64,000 bases of DNA, taken from contig JAABQV010000007.1 in NCBI GenBank assembly GCA_011391255.1, positions 62,001-126,000 of the forward strand, in the 5' to 3' direction. This document shows, piece after piece, positions 36,709 through 46,436 of the stretch. The notes below the pieces were generated by a model, which saw only the letters and a list, made by a program, of their open reading frames with translations, made no database searches and was not told the DNA's origin. Each line of letters opens with the position of its first letter. Positions within the stretch are counted from its first letter, which is position 1. The DNA is from Dechloromonas sp. (GTDB lineage Bacteria > Pseudomonadota > Gammaproteobacteria > Burkholderiales > Rhodocyclaceae). The translations under genes were made by a program, and so were the position numbers.

Positions 36709-39588
36709 TTATCCCGCTGAACGCCCGCTCCCGCCAGTAGCGGATTGGCTGCTTGCGTTCTCTGCGCTATTGTCCAGCGCTGCAGCGAAGAAATGGTAGC
36801 GGTTCTTGCCCGCCAGCTTGGCCTGGTACATGGCCAGATCGGCCTGGCGCAAGAGCTGATCTGGCTCGGTGCTTTGGGTTTGCGGGTAAAAAGTCGCACC
36901 AATGCTGGCCGAGCATTGCAGAGCAACGGCACCCAATTGCACTGACGCAGAAGCGGCGGCCAGGAGTCTGGCCAGCATGTGCTCGCAACTCTCGGTGTTG
37001 TCGAGATCAACCAGCACGGCCACAAACTCATCGCCACCAAGCCGCGCCAGCGTGTCGCCTTCGCGCAGGGTGTTGTTCATGGCGGATGCCAGGGCGATCA
37101 GCAACTGGTCGCCGACCTCATGTCCATACGCGTCATTGACGTTTTTAAAGCCATCAAGGTCGAGGTAGACCACCGCCACCTGCTTGCCGCGTCGCTGCGC
37201 CTGAGCCATTGCTTGTTGCAGGCGGTCGGCGAGCAGTAAGCGGTTGGGTAAATTGGTCAGCGCGTCGTAGTGGGCAATGTGTTCGAGCTGGCTTTGATGA
37301 TCCTTGATGGTAGTGATGTCTGCGAACAGCGCCATGTAATGTTGCGTATCACCCTGTTCATTTCGTACCGCGCTGATCGTCAGTAGCTCGGCGTACACCT
37401 CGCCGTTCTTGCGCCGGTTCCAGATTTCCCCGCTCCAGTTACCTTCTCCCGTCAGGTCGCGCCACATGTCTTCATAGAACGCCGGATTATGACGGCCGGA
37501 CTGGAGGATGCGCGGGTTTTGGCCGATCGCCTCTTCGCGCGAATAGCCGGTGATGCGGGTAAAAGCGTCGTTGACATCGATGATGATGCCGTCGACGTTG
37601 GTAATGGTAATGCCTTCGCGTGAATGCGTAAAAACGCTGGCTGCAAGCCGGAGTTTCTCGTCACTGAGCTTGCGCTCGGTGATGTCTTGAACCAGCCCGG
37701 AGATACGCACCACCCGCCCACTGTGATCGCACTGAGGAAAGCCTTTTACGAGGCATAAACGCTGCTCGCCGTCGGGTCGCACCGCCGTTAGCTCAAGCTC
37801 GTAGGGCATGCCGCTTACCAATGCCTGGCTAACTGCTTCGTAGAGTGTCTGTGTGGATGCCGGCGAGTACAAATCGGCCTGCCCTTCCAGATTCGGCGTA
37901 CCTTGAGCCAGGTCACGACCCATTATCCGGAACAACTCGGGTGACCAGATCACGGTATTTGAGTCGACTTCCCACTGAAAGCTGGCCAGATGCGCCATGC
38001 TTTCGGTGCGCTCCATCAGGGTTTTCATGCGATCTACGACCAGCTCGGCTTGCTTGCGCCGGCTGATGTCGGTGTGAGCGATGACTGCACCACCCCTGTT
38101 GGCTTCACTCAATGGCATGGCAACCATGGCGAACCAGCGCTGCTCCGTAGGGGTGTCGCAGGGATATTCGCAGCTGAAGCTGGGCAAGCGGCCCTCCAGC
38201 ACTGCTTGAAGGCCGGATTGGATTGTTAACTCCCCATCTGGTTCCAGATCAGTGGCGGCACTGCAGACCGCCAGGTAATTGGCGCCAACTCCGGTATGTT
38301 GCGCAGTCGCGCCGGACTCCAGGCTATTGGCCGTTGCAAATTGCTGCCAGCGGGTGTTGACCGCCAGGATCACACCATGGCGATCAACCACCGCAATTTC
38401 GGCTTCCAGGCTGTTGAGCACAACATCCTTGAATGATTCGCTGGCCTTGAGCGAAGCTTCACGTTGCGCCCATGTTTGCAAAATGCGGTTAAAGCCCGCC
38501 ACCAATTGGCCGATCTCGCCTTTTTGTGGGTTGGGCAACGGTTCCGGAATTTGCTCCGTATCGGCCAACGCTGCCATGGCATGCGCCGTCTCGACCACCG
38601 GGGCGAGTTGTCGCCTCAACACCAGCCAGGTCAATACACCGGTCAGCAGGGTAAAAAATAGCGTGGCCCAAATCAGGTTTTGGCGCAGTTGCTGGATCGG
38701 GGAAAAAGCCTCCTCAGTCGGTATCGTTGCCAGCACGTACCACCCTGCCAGCGGAATGCCTTTGCCAGAAACCAGCACGTTAACGCCCTTCGGGTTGGGC
38801 GTAAGCGCTGAGCCCTCGTAACCATTTACGTACTGGTCAACCCAATGGCTAGCGCCAACCGGTGGCAGCGGCTCCATGGCTCGTGTTTTGTCCGTGGCGG
38901 TAACAACCAGACGGTGCTGCGAGTTGATCAGCACATAGCCCCCGGTTTTGCCGTAGGGGTTTTGGGTGATCTTGTCCAGAAAACTTGGCTTGCCCAGGTC
39001 GGTAGCCCCAACTATTGCACCAAACACCTTGCCTTGGGCGTCACGCACGGGGACGCTTATGGCAAACACAGGAGATTTTGATTGTTTTCCCAGGACCGGA
39101 CGGCCAATGGCCGATTTTCCCTCTTTGAGAGACGCATACATGAAGTCCCGGTCCACGTAATTGATGCCGAGGCGATTGGCCGAGAGCGGCACGTCGGCGA
39201 CGGCTATGCCATCCAGCCCGGTCACGAAGACCCCTCCGTTGAACAGCAGTTGCAGTAGAAGGCGCCGCTCTAGTTGGGCTTGCAAGGCCACCGGGTTGCC
39301 TATCAAGCCTGCATCCAATTGCCCGGCAATGGTTTCCAGGGCGTGCAGGCGATCGCTCAGGTTGTCATTGACCTCTTTGGCTACTGCAGTCACCACTGAA
39401 AATTGCTGATCACCCAGCAGCCGCTCCAAATCGTCCTGCAGGCTGCGTTGAACGAAAAAAGACATCAACCAGATGCTCGACACGAAAATAGCCAGTGTGA
39501 AAACGGTGACCCGGGTTTTCAGCGAGTGCCATGCAGGGGTCTTGTTGCGGGTGACGGGTTCCATAGTTCGCATCGCCTCTAAAGCCAT
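36709..39588 (-). CDS. Membrane-bound diguanylate cyclase with cache, HAMP and PAS domains
   Basis: A 959-residue protein. A TM at about 25-45 is followed by a large periplasmic double-cache domain (about 50-310), TM2 and HAMP (PVVETAHAMAALADTEQ), then three PAS/PAC segments (about 400-520, 540-660 and 665-785). The GGDEF domain has LTNLPNRLLLADRLQQAM and the active site LARLGGDEFVAVL. An RxxD inhibitory site (REGD) lies five residues before GGDEF, so product feedback is expected. No EAL domain is present. It makes c-di-GMP in response to an extracellular small molecule and heads the operon with the binding protein and hybrid kinase. Confidence 0.9.
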   Translation of the reverse strand: MALEAMRTMEPVTRNKTPAWHSLKTRVTVFTLAIFVSSIWLMSFFVQRSLQDDLERLLGDQQFSVVTAVAKEVNDNLSDRLHALETIAGQLDAGLIGNPVALQAQLERRLLLQLLFNGGVFVTGLDGIAVADVPLSANRLGINYVDRDFMYASLKEGKSAIGRPVLGKQSKSPVFAISVPVRDAQGKVFGAIVGATDLGKPSFLDKITQNPYGKTGGYVLINSQHRLVVTATDKTRAMEPLPPVGASHWVDQYVNGYEGSALTPNPKGVNVLVSGKGIPLAGWYVLATIPTEEAFSPIQQLRQNLIWATLFFTLLTGVLTWLVLRRQLAPVVETAHAMAALADTEQIPEPLPNPQKGEIGQLVAGFNRILQTWAQREASLKASESFKDVVLNSLEAEIAVVDRHGVILAVNTRWQQFATANSLESGATAQHTGVGANYLAVCSAATDLEPDGELTIQSGLQAVLEGRLPSFSCEYPCDTPTEQRWFAMVAMPLSEANRGGAVIAHTDISRRKQAELVVDRMKTLMERTESMAHLASFQWEVDSNTVIWSPELFRIMGRDLAQGTPNLEGQADLYSPASTQTLYEAVSQALVSGMPYELELTAVRPDGEQRLCLVKGFPQCDHSGRVVRISGLVQDITERKLSDEKLRLAASVFTHSREGITITNVDGIIIDVNDAFTRITGYSREEAIGQNPRILQSGRHNPAFYEDMWRDLTGEGNWSGEIWNRRKNGEVYAELLTISAVRNEQGDTQHYMALFADITTIKDHQSQLEHIAHYDALTNLPNRLLLADRLQQAMAQAQRRGKQVAVVYLDLDGFKNVNDAYGHEVGDQLLIALASAMNNTLREGDTLARLGGDEFVAVLVDLDNTESCEHMLARLLAAASASVQLGAVALQCSASIGATFYPQTQSTEPDQLLRQADLAMYQAKLAGKNRYHFFAAALDNSAENASSQSATGGSGRSAG

Positions 39589-39706
39589 TTACGCTCTGTC
39601 TACGCGGGCTGATGGCATATCTTTATCATAGAACATCTGCGCAACATTATTAAAAAACCCGGAGATAATCGTGCGACGGTCGGCGGGCTGGCAAGAGGTG
39701 GGTGAT

Positions 39707-40843
39707 TTAGCCGAGTCTGATTGGCGAAAAACTGAGTTGACCTGCCATCCAGCCTTTCGCCACACAATCAGACTCCAACAGCGGCGCAGAACCGAATTCC
39801 GTTTCGAAACGCGCCAACAGATTTTCGTATCCCGCCGAGCGCGCAGCAAGACAGCCCCTTGTGCCACCCAGAATTTCCTCGAAGAAGGCGAGTGTCAGGT
39901 CGATAGTGGCTACTTTTACCAATGGATTCAGGTCGCGCCCGCCGGCGCCCAAGCGGTCGGTGAACATGCTGTGCGAGCCTTCGCGAAAGGCAACAAGCGT
40001 TTTGCGCGGGCCGCCGGTTGCACTAAAAACGCGCAGGCGGTCTTGATAATCGGAGAGATAGCCGGGAATCTTTATCTCATCGCCGGTGGCCGTAATGTGC
40101 AGCGTCGGGATATCGATAGTGCGGACGACGGCCTCCGGGTCAGTCTCGCCATGAAAGGGGGGCGCACTGATGATGACGGCGCCAAGGACACGGCTATCGC
40201 GGTAGGTGAGCTTTCCCTGCGGGCGCGAGAATTCGGCGCCGGCAGCGAGCAGAGCAGTATTGGCGCCGTAGGAATGACCGGCAGCGAGGACGCGCGCCGG
40301 ATCAATCGCGGCGGCAAGCTGCGGGTCTGCGAGTACTTCGTCAAGCGCAAAGCCGAGGTCGCGAACGCGGTTAACCGCCTCGGTTTCATTGGCGGCTGAT
40401 TGCAGTCGGGAGACCATATTGATCGGGTTGCCGCTCCACAGGCTGCTGTCACTGCCGGCGTGCTGGACGTGCAGGCTGGCATAGCCGCGCGCTGCCCAGT
40501 TGGCGCCAAGATAGGAATAGCCTTCGCGCGAACCGCCCATGCCATGCGAGAAAACAATCAGCGGCACTGGTGCGCGCCGCGAGCTTGCGGGTGGCAAGTA
40601 GAGTTTGCCCAGCACTTCGCGCTGCCGGTTGCGGTCAACCCACTGGAAGTACTTAATTTCATAGGCGCCTGGTTGTGGCAAAAGATTGGCTTCGACCAGC
40701 GCCGCCTGACTACGTGCCGACCAGGATTCGACAAATCCACTCGTCCTGCCATCCTGGGTCGTGGCACAAGCGGTGAGCAGGCTGACGCTGGCTCCTACGA
40801 TAAGCAATTTGGCCGAACGTTTTATTGACACCGATAAACGCAT
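39707..40843 (-). CDS. Lipoprotein alpha/beta-hydrolase (PAF-acetylhydrolase/dienelactone-type)
   Basis: The 378-residue protein has a lipoprotein signal (LLIVGASVSLLTAC, Cys at about 26). The hydrolase core has VPLIVFSHGMGGSREGYSYL, WAARGYASLHVQHAGSD and the nucleophile elbow AAGHSYGANT (Ser near residue 170). A later Asp is in LHITATGDEIKIP and a His in AFREGSHSMFTD. It is probably anchored to the outer membrane. The substrate is unknown. It is a single gene between the signalling operon and the DUF3616 gene. Confidence 0.82.
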   Translation of the reverse strand: MRLSVSIKRSAKLLIVGASVSLLTACATTQDGRTSGFVESWSARSQAALVEANLLPQPGAYEIKYFQWVDRNRQREVLGKLYLPPASSRRAPVPLIVFSHGMGGSREGYSYLGANWAARGYASLHVQHAGSDSSLWSGNPINMVSRLQSAANETEAVNRVRDLGFALDEVLADPQLAAAIDPARVLAAGHSYGANTALLAAGAEFSRPQGKLTYRDSRVLGAVIISAPPFHGETDPEAVVRTIDIPTLHITATGDEIKIPGYLSDYQDRLRVFSATGGPRKTLVAFREGSHSMFTDRLGAGGRDLNPLVKVATIDLTLAFFEEILGGTRGCLAARSAGYENLLARFETEFGSAPLLESDCVAKGWMAGQLSFSPIRLG

Positions 40844-40992
40844 TTTTGAAACACCCTGAAATAATTATCCGTTGTCTGAGCATCCAAGCGGGCGCAAGTT
40901 CAGATTTCCACCCGGATTGCCAAGACTTACACTGTTAGCATGACTCGCCTGACCGGCGTCGCCAAACTGATGAAAATCCACGGAGATATATC

Positions 40993-42078
40993 ATGCCCAG
41001 CAAATGCACTAAAAACGCAATTCGTCTTGAATTTTCTCCGGGCGCGCTGGTCCATGCCAACCTTTCCGGCGCCGCGTTTTCCGCTGAGTGCCTGTGGGTC
41101 GCTGGAGACGAGGCCTGCGGCATTGACCGCTTGAGCCGTCTTGATCCCTCTGGCAGCGAACAGTTGCGTTTCGGCAATGGGCTGAGCTTTCCGCTGTCAG
41201 AACTGCTGGATCTGCCGGGCGCGGCCGACGATGAGGCCGACCTTGAAGGGATGGCGGTGGCTGACGGTTATCTTTGGGTGGTCGGTTCGCATGGACTGAA
41301 GCGCAAAAATATCAAGGATGATCGCGACCACGCTGAAAACGCCAAGCGCCTCGCCAAGGTGACGCTCGACGCCAACCGCCGCCTGTTGGCCTGTCTGCCG
41401 ATTGAAATGGCTGAAGACGGCAAACCCGCACTTGTCCGCGTGGCCAAAGATGGCCGCCGGGCGCGCCGCTTGGAGGGGGATGCCAAGTCCAACCTGCTCA
41501 CCGAAGCTTTAACGGACGATCCGCATTTCGGGCCCTACATGGCGATTCCCGGCAAAGACAATGGTCTCGATATCGAAGGCCTGGTGGTCGATGGCAAGCG
41601 ACTGCTACTGGGCCTGCGCGGCCCGGTCTTGCGTGGCTGGTCGGCGTTGCTCGAAATTGCCCTTGAAGCCAAGGGTGATGAACTGCGAATGGTGCCCCTC
41701 GATGACAGCGGCACTCTAATCCGCAAGCATTTTCTGCAACTGGAAGGACTCGGGATACGCGATCTGCACTTTTCCGGTGATGACCTCTACATCCTGGCCG
41801 GGCCGACGATGGTGCTGGATGGCGATATCCGCGTCTTCAAGTGGCCGAACGCCAGGTCTGTGCTGGCGGCCAATCAGGCAGCAGTACGTTTCGAGAGCAG
41901 TCTGAGCGCGATGCTGTCCCTGCCGCACGGGCACGGCACTAATCGTGCCGAGGCGCTTTGCGCATTACCCCCTGAGCTTGCCGCGCAGACGCCAAGCTGG
42001 CTGGTGCTTTACGATGCGCCTGGCGCTGATCGCAAGGACGGCGAATACACGGTTTTTGGCGATGTTCTTGAGCAGTGA
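40993..42078 (+). CDS. DUF3616 protein
   Basis: The 361-residue protein lacks a signal peptide. The DUF3616 pattern is visible: VAGDEACGIDRLSRL, ADLEGMAVADGYLWVVGSHGLKR, GLDIEGLVVDGKRLLLGLRGP and IRDLHFSGDDLYILAGPT. The repeating aromatic/Gly blocks suggest a beta-propeller. The ATG has a good Shine-Dalgarno (ggag). No biochemical function is known. It stands alone, convergent with the sensor kinase gene. Confidence 0.82.
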   Translation: MPSKCTKNAIRLEFSPGALVHANLSGAAFSAECLWVAGDEACGIDRLSRLDPSGSEQLRFGNGLSFPLSELLDLPGAADDEADLEGMAVADGYLWVVGSHGLKRKNIKDDRDHAENAKRLAKVTLDANRRLLACLPIEMAEDGKPALVRVAKDGRRARRLEGDAKSNLLTEALTDDPHFGPYMAIPGKDNGLDIEGLVVDGKRLLLGLRGPVLRGWSALLEIALEAKGDELRMVPLDDSGTLIRKHFLQLEGLGIRDLHFSGDDLYILAGPTMVLDGDIRVFKWPNARSVLAANQAAVRFESSLSAMLSLPHGHGTNRAEALCALPPELAAQTPSWLVLYDAPGADRKDGEYTVFGDVLEQ

Positions 42079-42107
42079 CAGGGCAGCCATGAGCATGCCG
42101 CCCGCCA

Positions 42108-44117
42108 TCACTCCAGCGGTTCGCAGCGCAGCCAGACGGTAAAACAAGCACCTTTGCCAGCCAGGTTCTGCACGCTCAAGCGGCCGCCGTAACGCTCGAT
42201 CAGGGTTTTGCTGACCCACAGGCCGAGGCCGTTGCCACCGGGTTTTTTGGCCGTGAAGAAGGGTTCGAAGAGGCGCTCCAGTTCGGCCTCACCGACCCCC
42301 GGCCCGCCATCGGAAACATGCAGGCAGATGCCGACCGGCATCTCGCTCTCGTCCCACTCTTCAACACCAATACCGAGGACGCCACCGTCCGGCATTGCCT
42401 GGATGGCATTGACCAGCAGGTTGATCAGCACCTGCTGCACCTCGTTTTTGTTGCAACTGATCTGGCGCGTTGAGTCGATCTGTTGCTCGATGGCGATCCG
42501 GCCGCTCTTGAGCAGGTGTTGGACCAGCACCAGGCTGTCCTGAATCAGTTGTTGCGGGCGAACCGCTTCGAGGTAGCCGACGTAATCCTGCGGGCGGGCG
42601 AACTGCAGCAATTTGGCGACGATCAGCCGGATGCGCTGAACCTGTTCGTGAATCAGCCGGATTTCCGGCGTTGCCGGCTCGGCGGCCGGGCCGAGGATGT
42701 CGCGCAGGACGTCGAGATTGCCCTGAATGACGGCAATCGGATTATTGATCTCGTGCGCCAGGCCTGCGGTCAACTGCCCAATGGCGGCCAATTTTTCATT
42801 CTTGACCAGCTGCGACTGTGCCTGCTTGAGGTCGGCAACTGCCTGTTCAAGTGCGGCAGTACGTTCGGCAACCTTGCTGTCGAGCGAATCGCCCCAGCGT
42901 TTCAGCGAGTCGGTTTGCGCCTGTAGCTGATCGAGCAGGCGGTCGAAATGGGTGGCGACGATAGCCAGTTCATCGGCGGTTTCAATCGGCCCGACGCGCG
43001 CTTCCGGCTGGCCGTTCTCGATGGCGTGCATGGTCGCGTGCATGCGCTCGATGGGTTTGAAAACGCGGCGCGCCCAGAACGCGGCAAAAATGCCGGCAAT
43101 CAGCATTGCGATGGCAAAGAGGCCGGCGATACCGAGAATGACCTGCTTGCGCACGCTGCTGAAAGGGCCTTCGAGAAAGCCGACGTAAAGCATGCCGATG
43201 CGCTGCTGTTGGCTGTTGAGCAGCGGTTGGTAGGCTGAGACGTACCAGTCGCTGACGACAAAGGCGCGATCCAGCCAGGTTTTGCCCTCGCCCAGCACAG
43301 CCGTATGCACTGCAGCCGAGACGCGGGTGCCGATGGCGCGCGTTTCGCCAAAGAGGCGGACATTGGTCGCCACCCGCACATCATCAAGAAACAGCGTGGT
43401 GGTGCCGGTGCTGCCGAAGGGCAGGGCGCCTTCGGGGTAAACAATGCTGTTGAGATGGTCGATAAATTCGAGATTCTTGTTGAGCAGGACGCCGCCTTCA
43501 AGAATGCCGAGCAAACGGCCTTCGGCATTGAGCACCGGCGAGGCGGCGTGGATGACCAGTCCGCGGGTTTCCACTTCGCGCTTCTCCGGCTTGGCATTCG
43601 GCGTTGCCAGCAGGGGCGTGCGTGCGCGCTCGGCAAGTTGCGGGCTGATCGCTCGCAACTCGTCGGCGCTGAACAGTTCGCTTGAAGTGCTGCTTTTTCC
43701 GGCTAGCGCGGCGTCGATGACGGCGTGCTGGCGGCTCGTCGGAATCTCGCGGTCAACCGCGTAAAAGTGCAAAAAATCGAGCTTCTGACTTTGCTTGACG
43801 CTGTCGAGCAGTTGCGCAACCGAGGCCTCAGCGCCTGAGCCTGAGCCGCGGAGGGCATGCGCCAGGCGTTGCGAATCGGCGAGGCTGCTCAGCGAGCGCC
43901 CGACGCCTTCGCTGACCCGCTCGAAATAGCCGTGCGCAATCGCCAGCTCGCTGCGCACCTTGGTTTTCAGGATGCGGTCAAAGTAATCGCCGCCCCAGTA
44001 AGCCATGGCCAGGAGCATCAGTGGCAAGACAACGCCGAGCGGAATCAGCGCGAGGAGCAGCAGCCGAGTGCGGATCGACTGCCGGGCGGGCGGCCTCACA
44101 GGCCCCAGGCCTGGCAC
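42108..44117 (-). CDS. Cache-domain sensor histidine kinase (NtrB/DctB-like partner of a sigma-54 regulator)
   Basis: A 669-residue kinase. A TM at about 18-38 is followed by a periplasmic cache domain (about 40-320, including LFLDDVRVATNVRLFGETRAIGT), TM2 at about 330-352, HAMP and a coiled coil. HisKA has the phospho-His in QLTAGLAHEINNPIAVIQGN, and HATPase_c has GNGLGLWVSKTLIERYGG. The 5' end overlaps the response regulator gene by 22 nt, so they form a two-component pair. The cache subtype resembles those of C4-dicarboxylate or other small-acid sensors. The ligand is unknown. Confidence 0.9.
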   Translation of the reverse strand: MPGLGPVRPPARQSIRTRLLLLALIPLGVVLPLMLLAMAYWGGDYFDRILKTKVRSELAIAHGYFERVSEGVGRSLSSLADSQRLAHALRGSGSGAEASVAQLLDSVKQSQKLDFLHFYAVDREIPTSRQHAVIDAALAGKSSTSSELFSADELRAISPQLAERARTPLLATPNAKPEKREVETRGLVIHAASPVLNAEGRLLGILEGGVLLNKNLEFIDHLNSIVYPEGALPFGSTGTTTLFLDDVRVATNVRLFGETRAIGTRVSAAVHTAVLGEGKTWLDRAFVVSDWYVSAYQPLLNSQQQRIGMLYVGFLEGPFSSVRKQVILGIAGLFAIAMLIAGIFAAFWARRVFKPIERMHATMHAIENGQPEARVGPIETADELAIVATHFDRLLDQLQAQTDSLKRWGDSLDSKVAERTAALEQAVADLKQAQSQLVKNEKLAAIGQLTAGLAHEINNPIAVIQGNLDVLRDILGPAAEPATPEIRLIHEQVQRIRLIVAKLLQFARPQDYVGYLEAVRPQQLIQDSLVLVQHLLKSGRIAIEQQIDSTRQISCNKNEVQQVLINLLVNAIQAMPDGGVLGIGVEEWDESEMPVGICLHVSDGGPGVGEAELERLFEPFFTAKKPGGNGLGLWVSKTLIERYGGRLSVQNLAGKGACFTVWLRCEPLE

Positions 44118-45520
44118 TTGCGATCCATGGTTTTGCGTGAAATACCGAGGCGCCGGCTGGCCTCCGACTTGTTGCCGTCGCAGGCGGCGAGCATACCCAG
44201 CATGTGTTTCTTCTCGACGGCGGCGAGTGTTTCATCGCTGCCGGCGACCGTCTCGAGGCCAATTTCCGGCTCGGAACCGATATCGAACCAGCCAAGAATC
44301 AGCGAACGTTCGACCAGATTGCGCAGCTCGCGCACATTGCCCGGCCAGTCATAGTCGGTCATCCTGGCCAGGGTCCGGGCATCGAGCGGCAAGGCGGCGA
44401 CGCCGAGGCTAGGTGTCAGTTGGGCCATGAAGTGGTCGACCAGCAGGGGAATGTCCTCCGGGCGTTCGCGCAGTGGCGGCAAGGTCAGTTCAAGCACTTG
44501 CAGGCGGTAATACAAATCCTGGCGAAAGCGCTGGTTGGCGACTTCGCTCTTGAGGTCGCGGTTGCTGGCGGCAATGACGCGCACGTCGATGGCGATTTCC
44601 TGCGCCGAACCGACCGGCCTGATCCGGCGTTCTTCCAGCGCGCGCAGCAATTTGGCCTGCGCGGCGGGCGGCAGTTCGGAGATCTCATCGAGAAACAGCG
44701 TGCCGCCGCTGGCGTAATAAAAGAGGCCTTCGCGGCTTTGCTGGGCACCGGTGTAAGCGCCCTTGACGTGGCCAAAGAGCTCGGATTCGATCAGCTCGGC
44801 TGAAATAGCCGCGCAATTGACTGGCACGAAAGGTCCGCTGCTGCGCGGGCTCATGCGATGCAGGGCGCGTGCCGCAACTTCCTTGCCGGTGCCGGATTCG
44901 CCAGTCAGCAGGATGGTCGCCGGGGTTGGCGCAATGCGCTTGATGCGCTCGCAAAGTTTGAGCATTAATGGCGACTGGCCGACGAGGCCTTCAATATCGG
45001 CATCGCGCTTGCTGATTTCACGGCGCAGGACAAAGTTTTCACGGGCCAACCGCGAGCGCTCGAAACAGCGCTGGATGGCGTTGAGAACGACGGCCAGCGA
45101 GAAGGGCTTGAGCAGGAAATCGGCGGCACCGGCACGCAGTGCCTCGATGGCGGTGTCGAGATCGGCATAGGCGGTCATCAGGATGACATCGCCGGCATAG
45201 CCGTCCTGACGCAACTCGTGCAGCCAATCGATGCCCGACTGGCCGGGCATCGCGATGTCGAGGACGATCAGGTCGTAACGCTTGCGATCCAGCAGCGGGC
45301 GCGCCTTTTCAACGCAATTGGCGCAATCGACGACGCCGCAGCGCGAACTCAGAGCACGCTGCAAAAAGCTCAGCATGCCTGGCTCGTCGTCTACGATCAG
45401 TACCGAATATGTTTGCCATGGCCCGCTCTCAATGCGCGCCGGCAAGTTTTGTTCTTCCACGTCTTTCTTCGCCCCCGTCATTTTCAATTGCGACAATGTT
45501 GTTTCGTCAATCTCAGCCAT
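44096..45520 (-). CDS. Sigma-54-dependent response regulator (NtrC/DctD family)
   Basis: The regulator has about 474 residues. REC has IVDDE and the acceptor in LIVLDIAMPGQ. The AAA+ domain has Walker A GESGTGKE, the sigma-54 contact loop GAYTGA (usual form GAFTGA), FLDEISELPPAAQAKLLRAL, and DYDWPGNVREL. A Fis-type helix-turn-helix follows (NKSEASRRLGISRKTMDRK). The start is taken at the ATG at 45520; an ATG at 45481 is possible. The start codon overlaps the end of the helicase pseudogene. It is a plausible activator for sigma-54 promoters in the region, including the one found for the formate dehydrogenase operon, but no direct link is shown. Confidence 0.9.
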   Translation of the reverse strand: MAEIDETTLSQLKMTGAKKDVEEQNLPARIESGPWQTYSVLIVDDEPGMLSFLQRALSSRCGVVDCANCVEKARPLLDRKRYDLIVLDIAMPGQSGIDWLHELRQDGYAGDVILMTAYADLDTAIEALRAGAADFLLKPFSLAVVLNAIQRCFERSRLARENFVLRREISKRDADIEGLVGQSPLMLKLCERIKRIAPTPATILLTGESGTGKEVAARALHRMSPRSSGPFVPVNCAAISAELIESELFGHVKGAYTGAQQSREGLFYYASGGTLFLDEISELPPAAQAKLLRALEERRIRPVGSAQEIAIDVRVIAASNRDLKSEVANQRFRQDLYYRLQVLELTLPPLRERPEDIPLLVDHFMAQLTPSLGVAALPLDARTLARMTDYDWPGNVRELRNLVERSLILGWFDIGSEPEIGLETVAGSDETLAAVEKKHMLGMLAACDGNKSEASRRLGISRKTMDRKCQAWGL

Positions 45521-46008
45521 TCCCAACCCCGCCCTTTTCGGCCGCCAGTTCCTGCGCCTTGCAACGAATAAAAGCGGCGATGACCTCTGCCATGCTCCGT
45601 TCCCAGGCATCGGCAGAATTGATATCGGGCAAACGACCGCTCTCCTTTTTGAAAGTCCGCGCACGATTCGCAAGTTCAAGCGCATCCTCGCGCGAAATGC
45701 TTAGCTTCTTGCCTGCCAAAAACTGGCGCACCGCATCGACCTTCGATTTGGCGACACGCGGCTCATTGACGCCGGGCGCGTTGCACAAGTTCCACTGTGG
45801 CGGCTCCTGCCAATCCCAAAAAGCCGTGCTGGCTCAATCGCTCATCGGCAAAGCTGGTGCCAATCGAGCGTTCCGGCACAACAACGATAGCCTGCCGCAA
45901 TCCCTGATTGTTCAGCTTGTTCAGCGCAATAAACATCAGCGCCCGCGATTTGCCCGAGGCTCGCGGCGACTTGATCAGGCGGATCGGTTTGTTGCTCATG
46001 ATTGGCAT
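45513..46008 (-). pseudogene. Frameshifted and internally deleted DEAD/DEAH-box helicase remnant
   Basis: The first frame carries a helicase N-terminal segment with a Walker A-like loop (IRLIKSPRASGKSRALMF, then QAIVVVPERSIGTSFADERL). After QHGF it runs out of the family sequence. Removing one base in an A5 run (45818-45822, T5 on the coding strand) restores WDWQEPPQWNLCNAPG and joins the second frame. That frame then jumps to a C-terminal piece (RTFKKESGRLPDIN, AWERSMAEV). The motor domains in between are missing. The match to this helicase family is from memory. It overlaps vapC upstream and the sigma-54 regulator start downstream. Confidence 0.7.
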
Positions 46009-46427
46009 GCCTGCGGGGCGCTTTCAGCATCGTGCCAATTCAGCAACGGCAAGCCCGGTACACGAGAAAACTCACGTACATTACGCGTCACCAGGGTGGC
46101 CTGATAACGCAATGCCGTCGCTGCGATCAAGGTATCGTGCGGGCCGATGGGTGTGCCCACAGCCTCCAGTTCGACACGGATACGGGCCGCCTGGGCGGCA
46201 CATTCACTGTCAAATGGCAAAAGCTGCATGGGGCGCAGCAATTGTGCCAACGCAGCCAATCGCGGCATCGCCGCCGCCTCTGGCAAGCGCAGCAGCCCGT
46301 AACGCAATTCATACTCAACAATAGCCGGCACGCCAAGATCGGCCGGTCGCAGAGATTGCAGGTGCGGCACCACCAGCGGATCGCCACGGAAGTAATAACT
46401 AATGGTGTTGCTGTCGAGAATCAACAT
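45996..46427 (-). CDS. vapC: VapC-type PIN-domain toxin
   Basis: A PIN-domain ribonuclease of about 143 residues. The acidic residues are in LILDSNTISYYFRG, the EYELRYGLLRLPE block, and GPHDTLIAATAL, with the final NVREFSRVPGLPLLNW, as in VapC toxins that cleave tRNA or rRNA. The ATG at 46427 is 9 nt after the antitoxin stop; a TTG at 46436 would add three residues. Order and spacing are those of a type II toxin-antitoxin operon. All catalytic positions look intact. Confidence 0.85.
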   Translation of the reverse strand: MLILDSNTISYYFRGDPLVVPHLQSLRPADLGVPAIVEYELRYGLLRLPEAAAMPRLAALAQLLRPMQLLPFDSECAAQAARIRVELEAVGTPIGPHDTLIAATALRYQATLVTRNVREFSRVPGLPLLNWHDAESAPQACQS

Positions 46428-46436
46428 GGCTGGCAA

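Noticed and set aside
45521-45685. 55-residue extension of the sigma-54 response regulator
   Set aside because: It is antisense-frame translation of the helicase pseudogene tail and does not resemble receiver-domain leaders.
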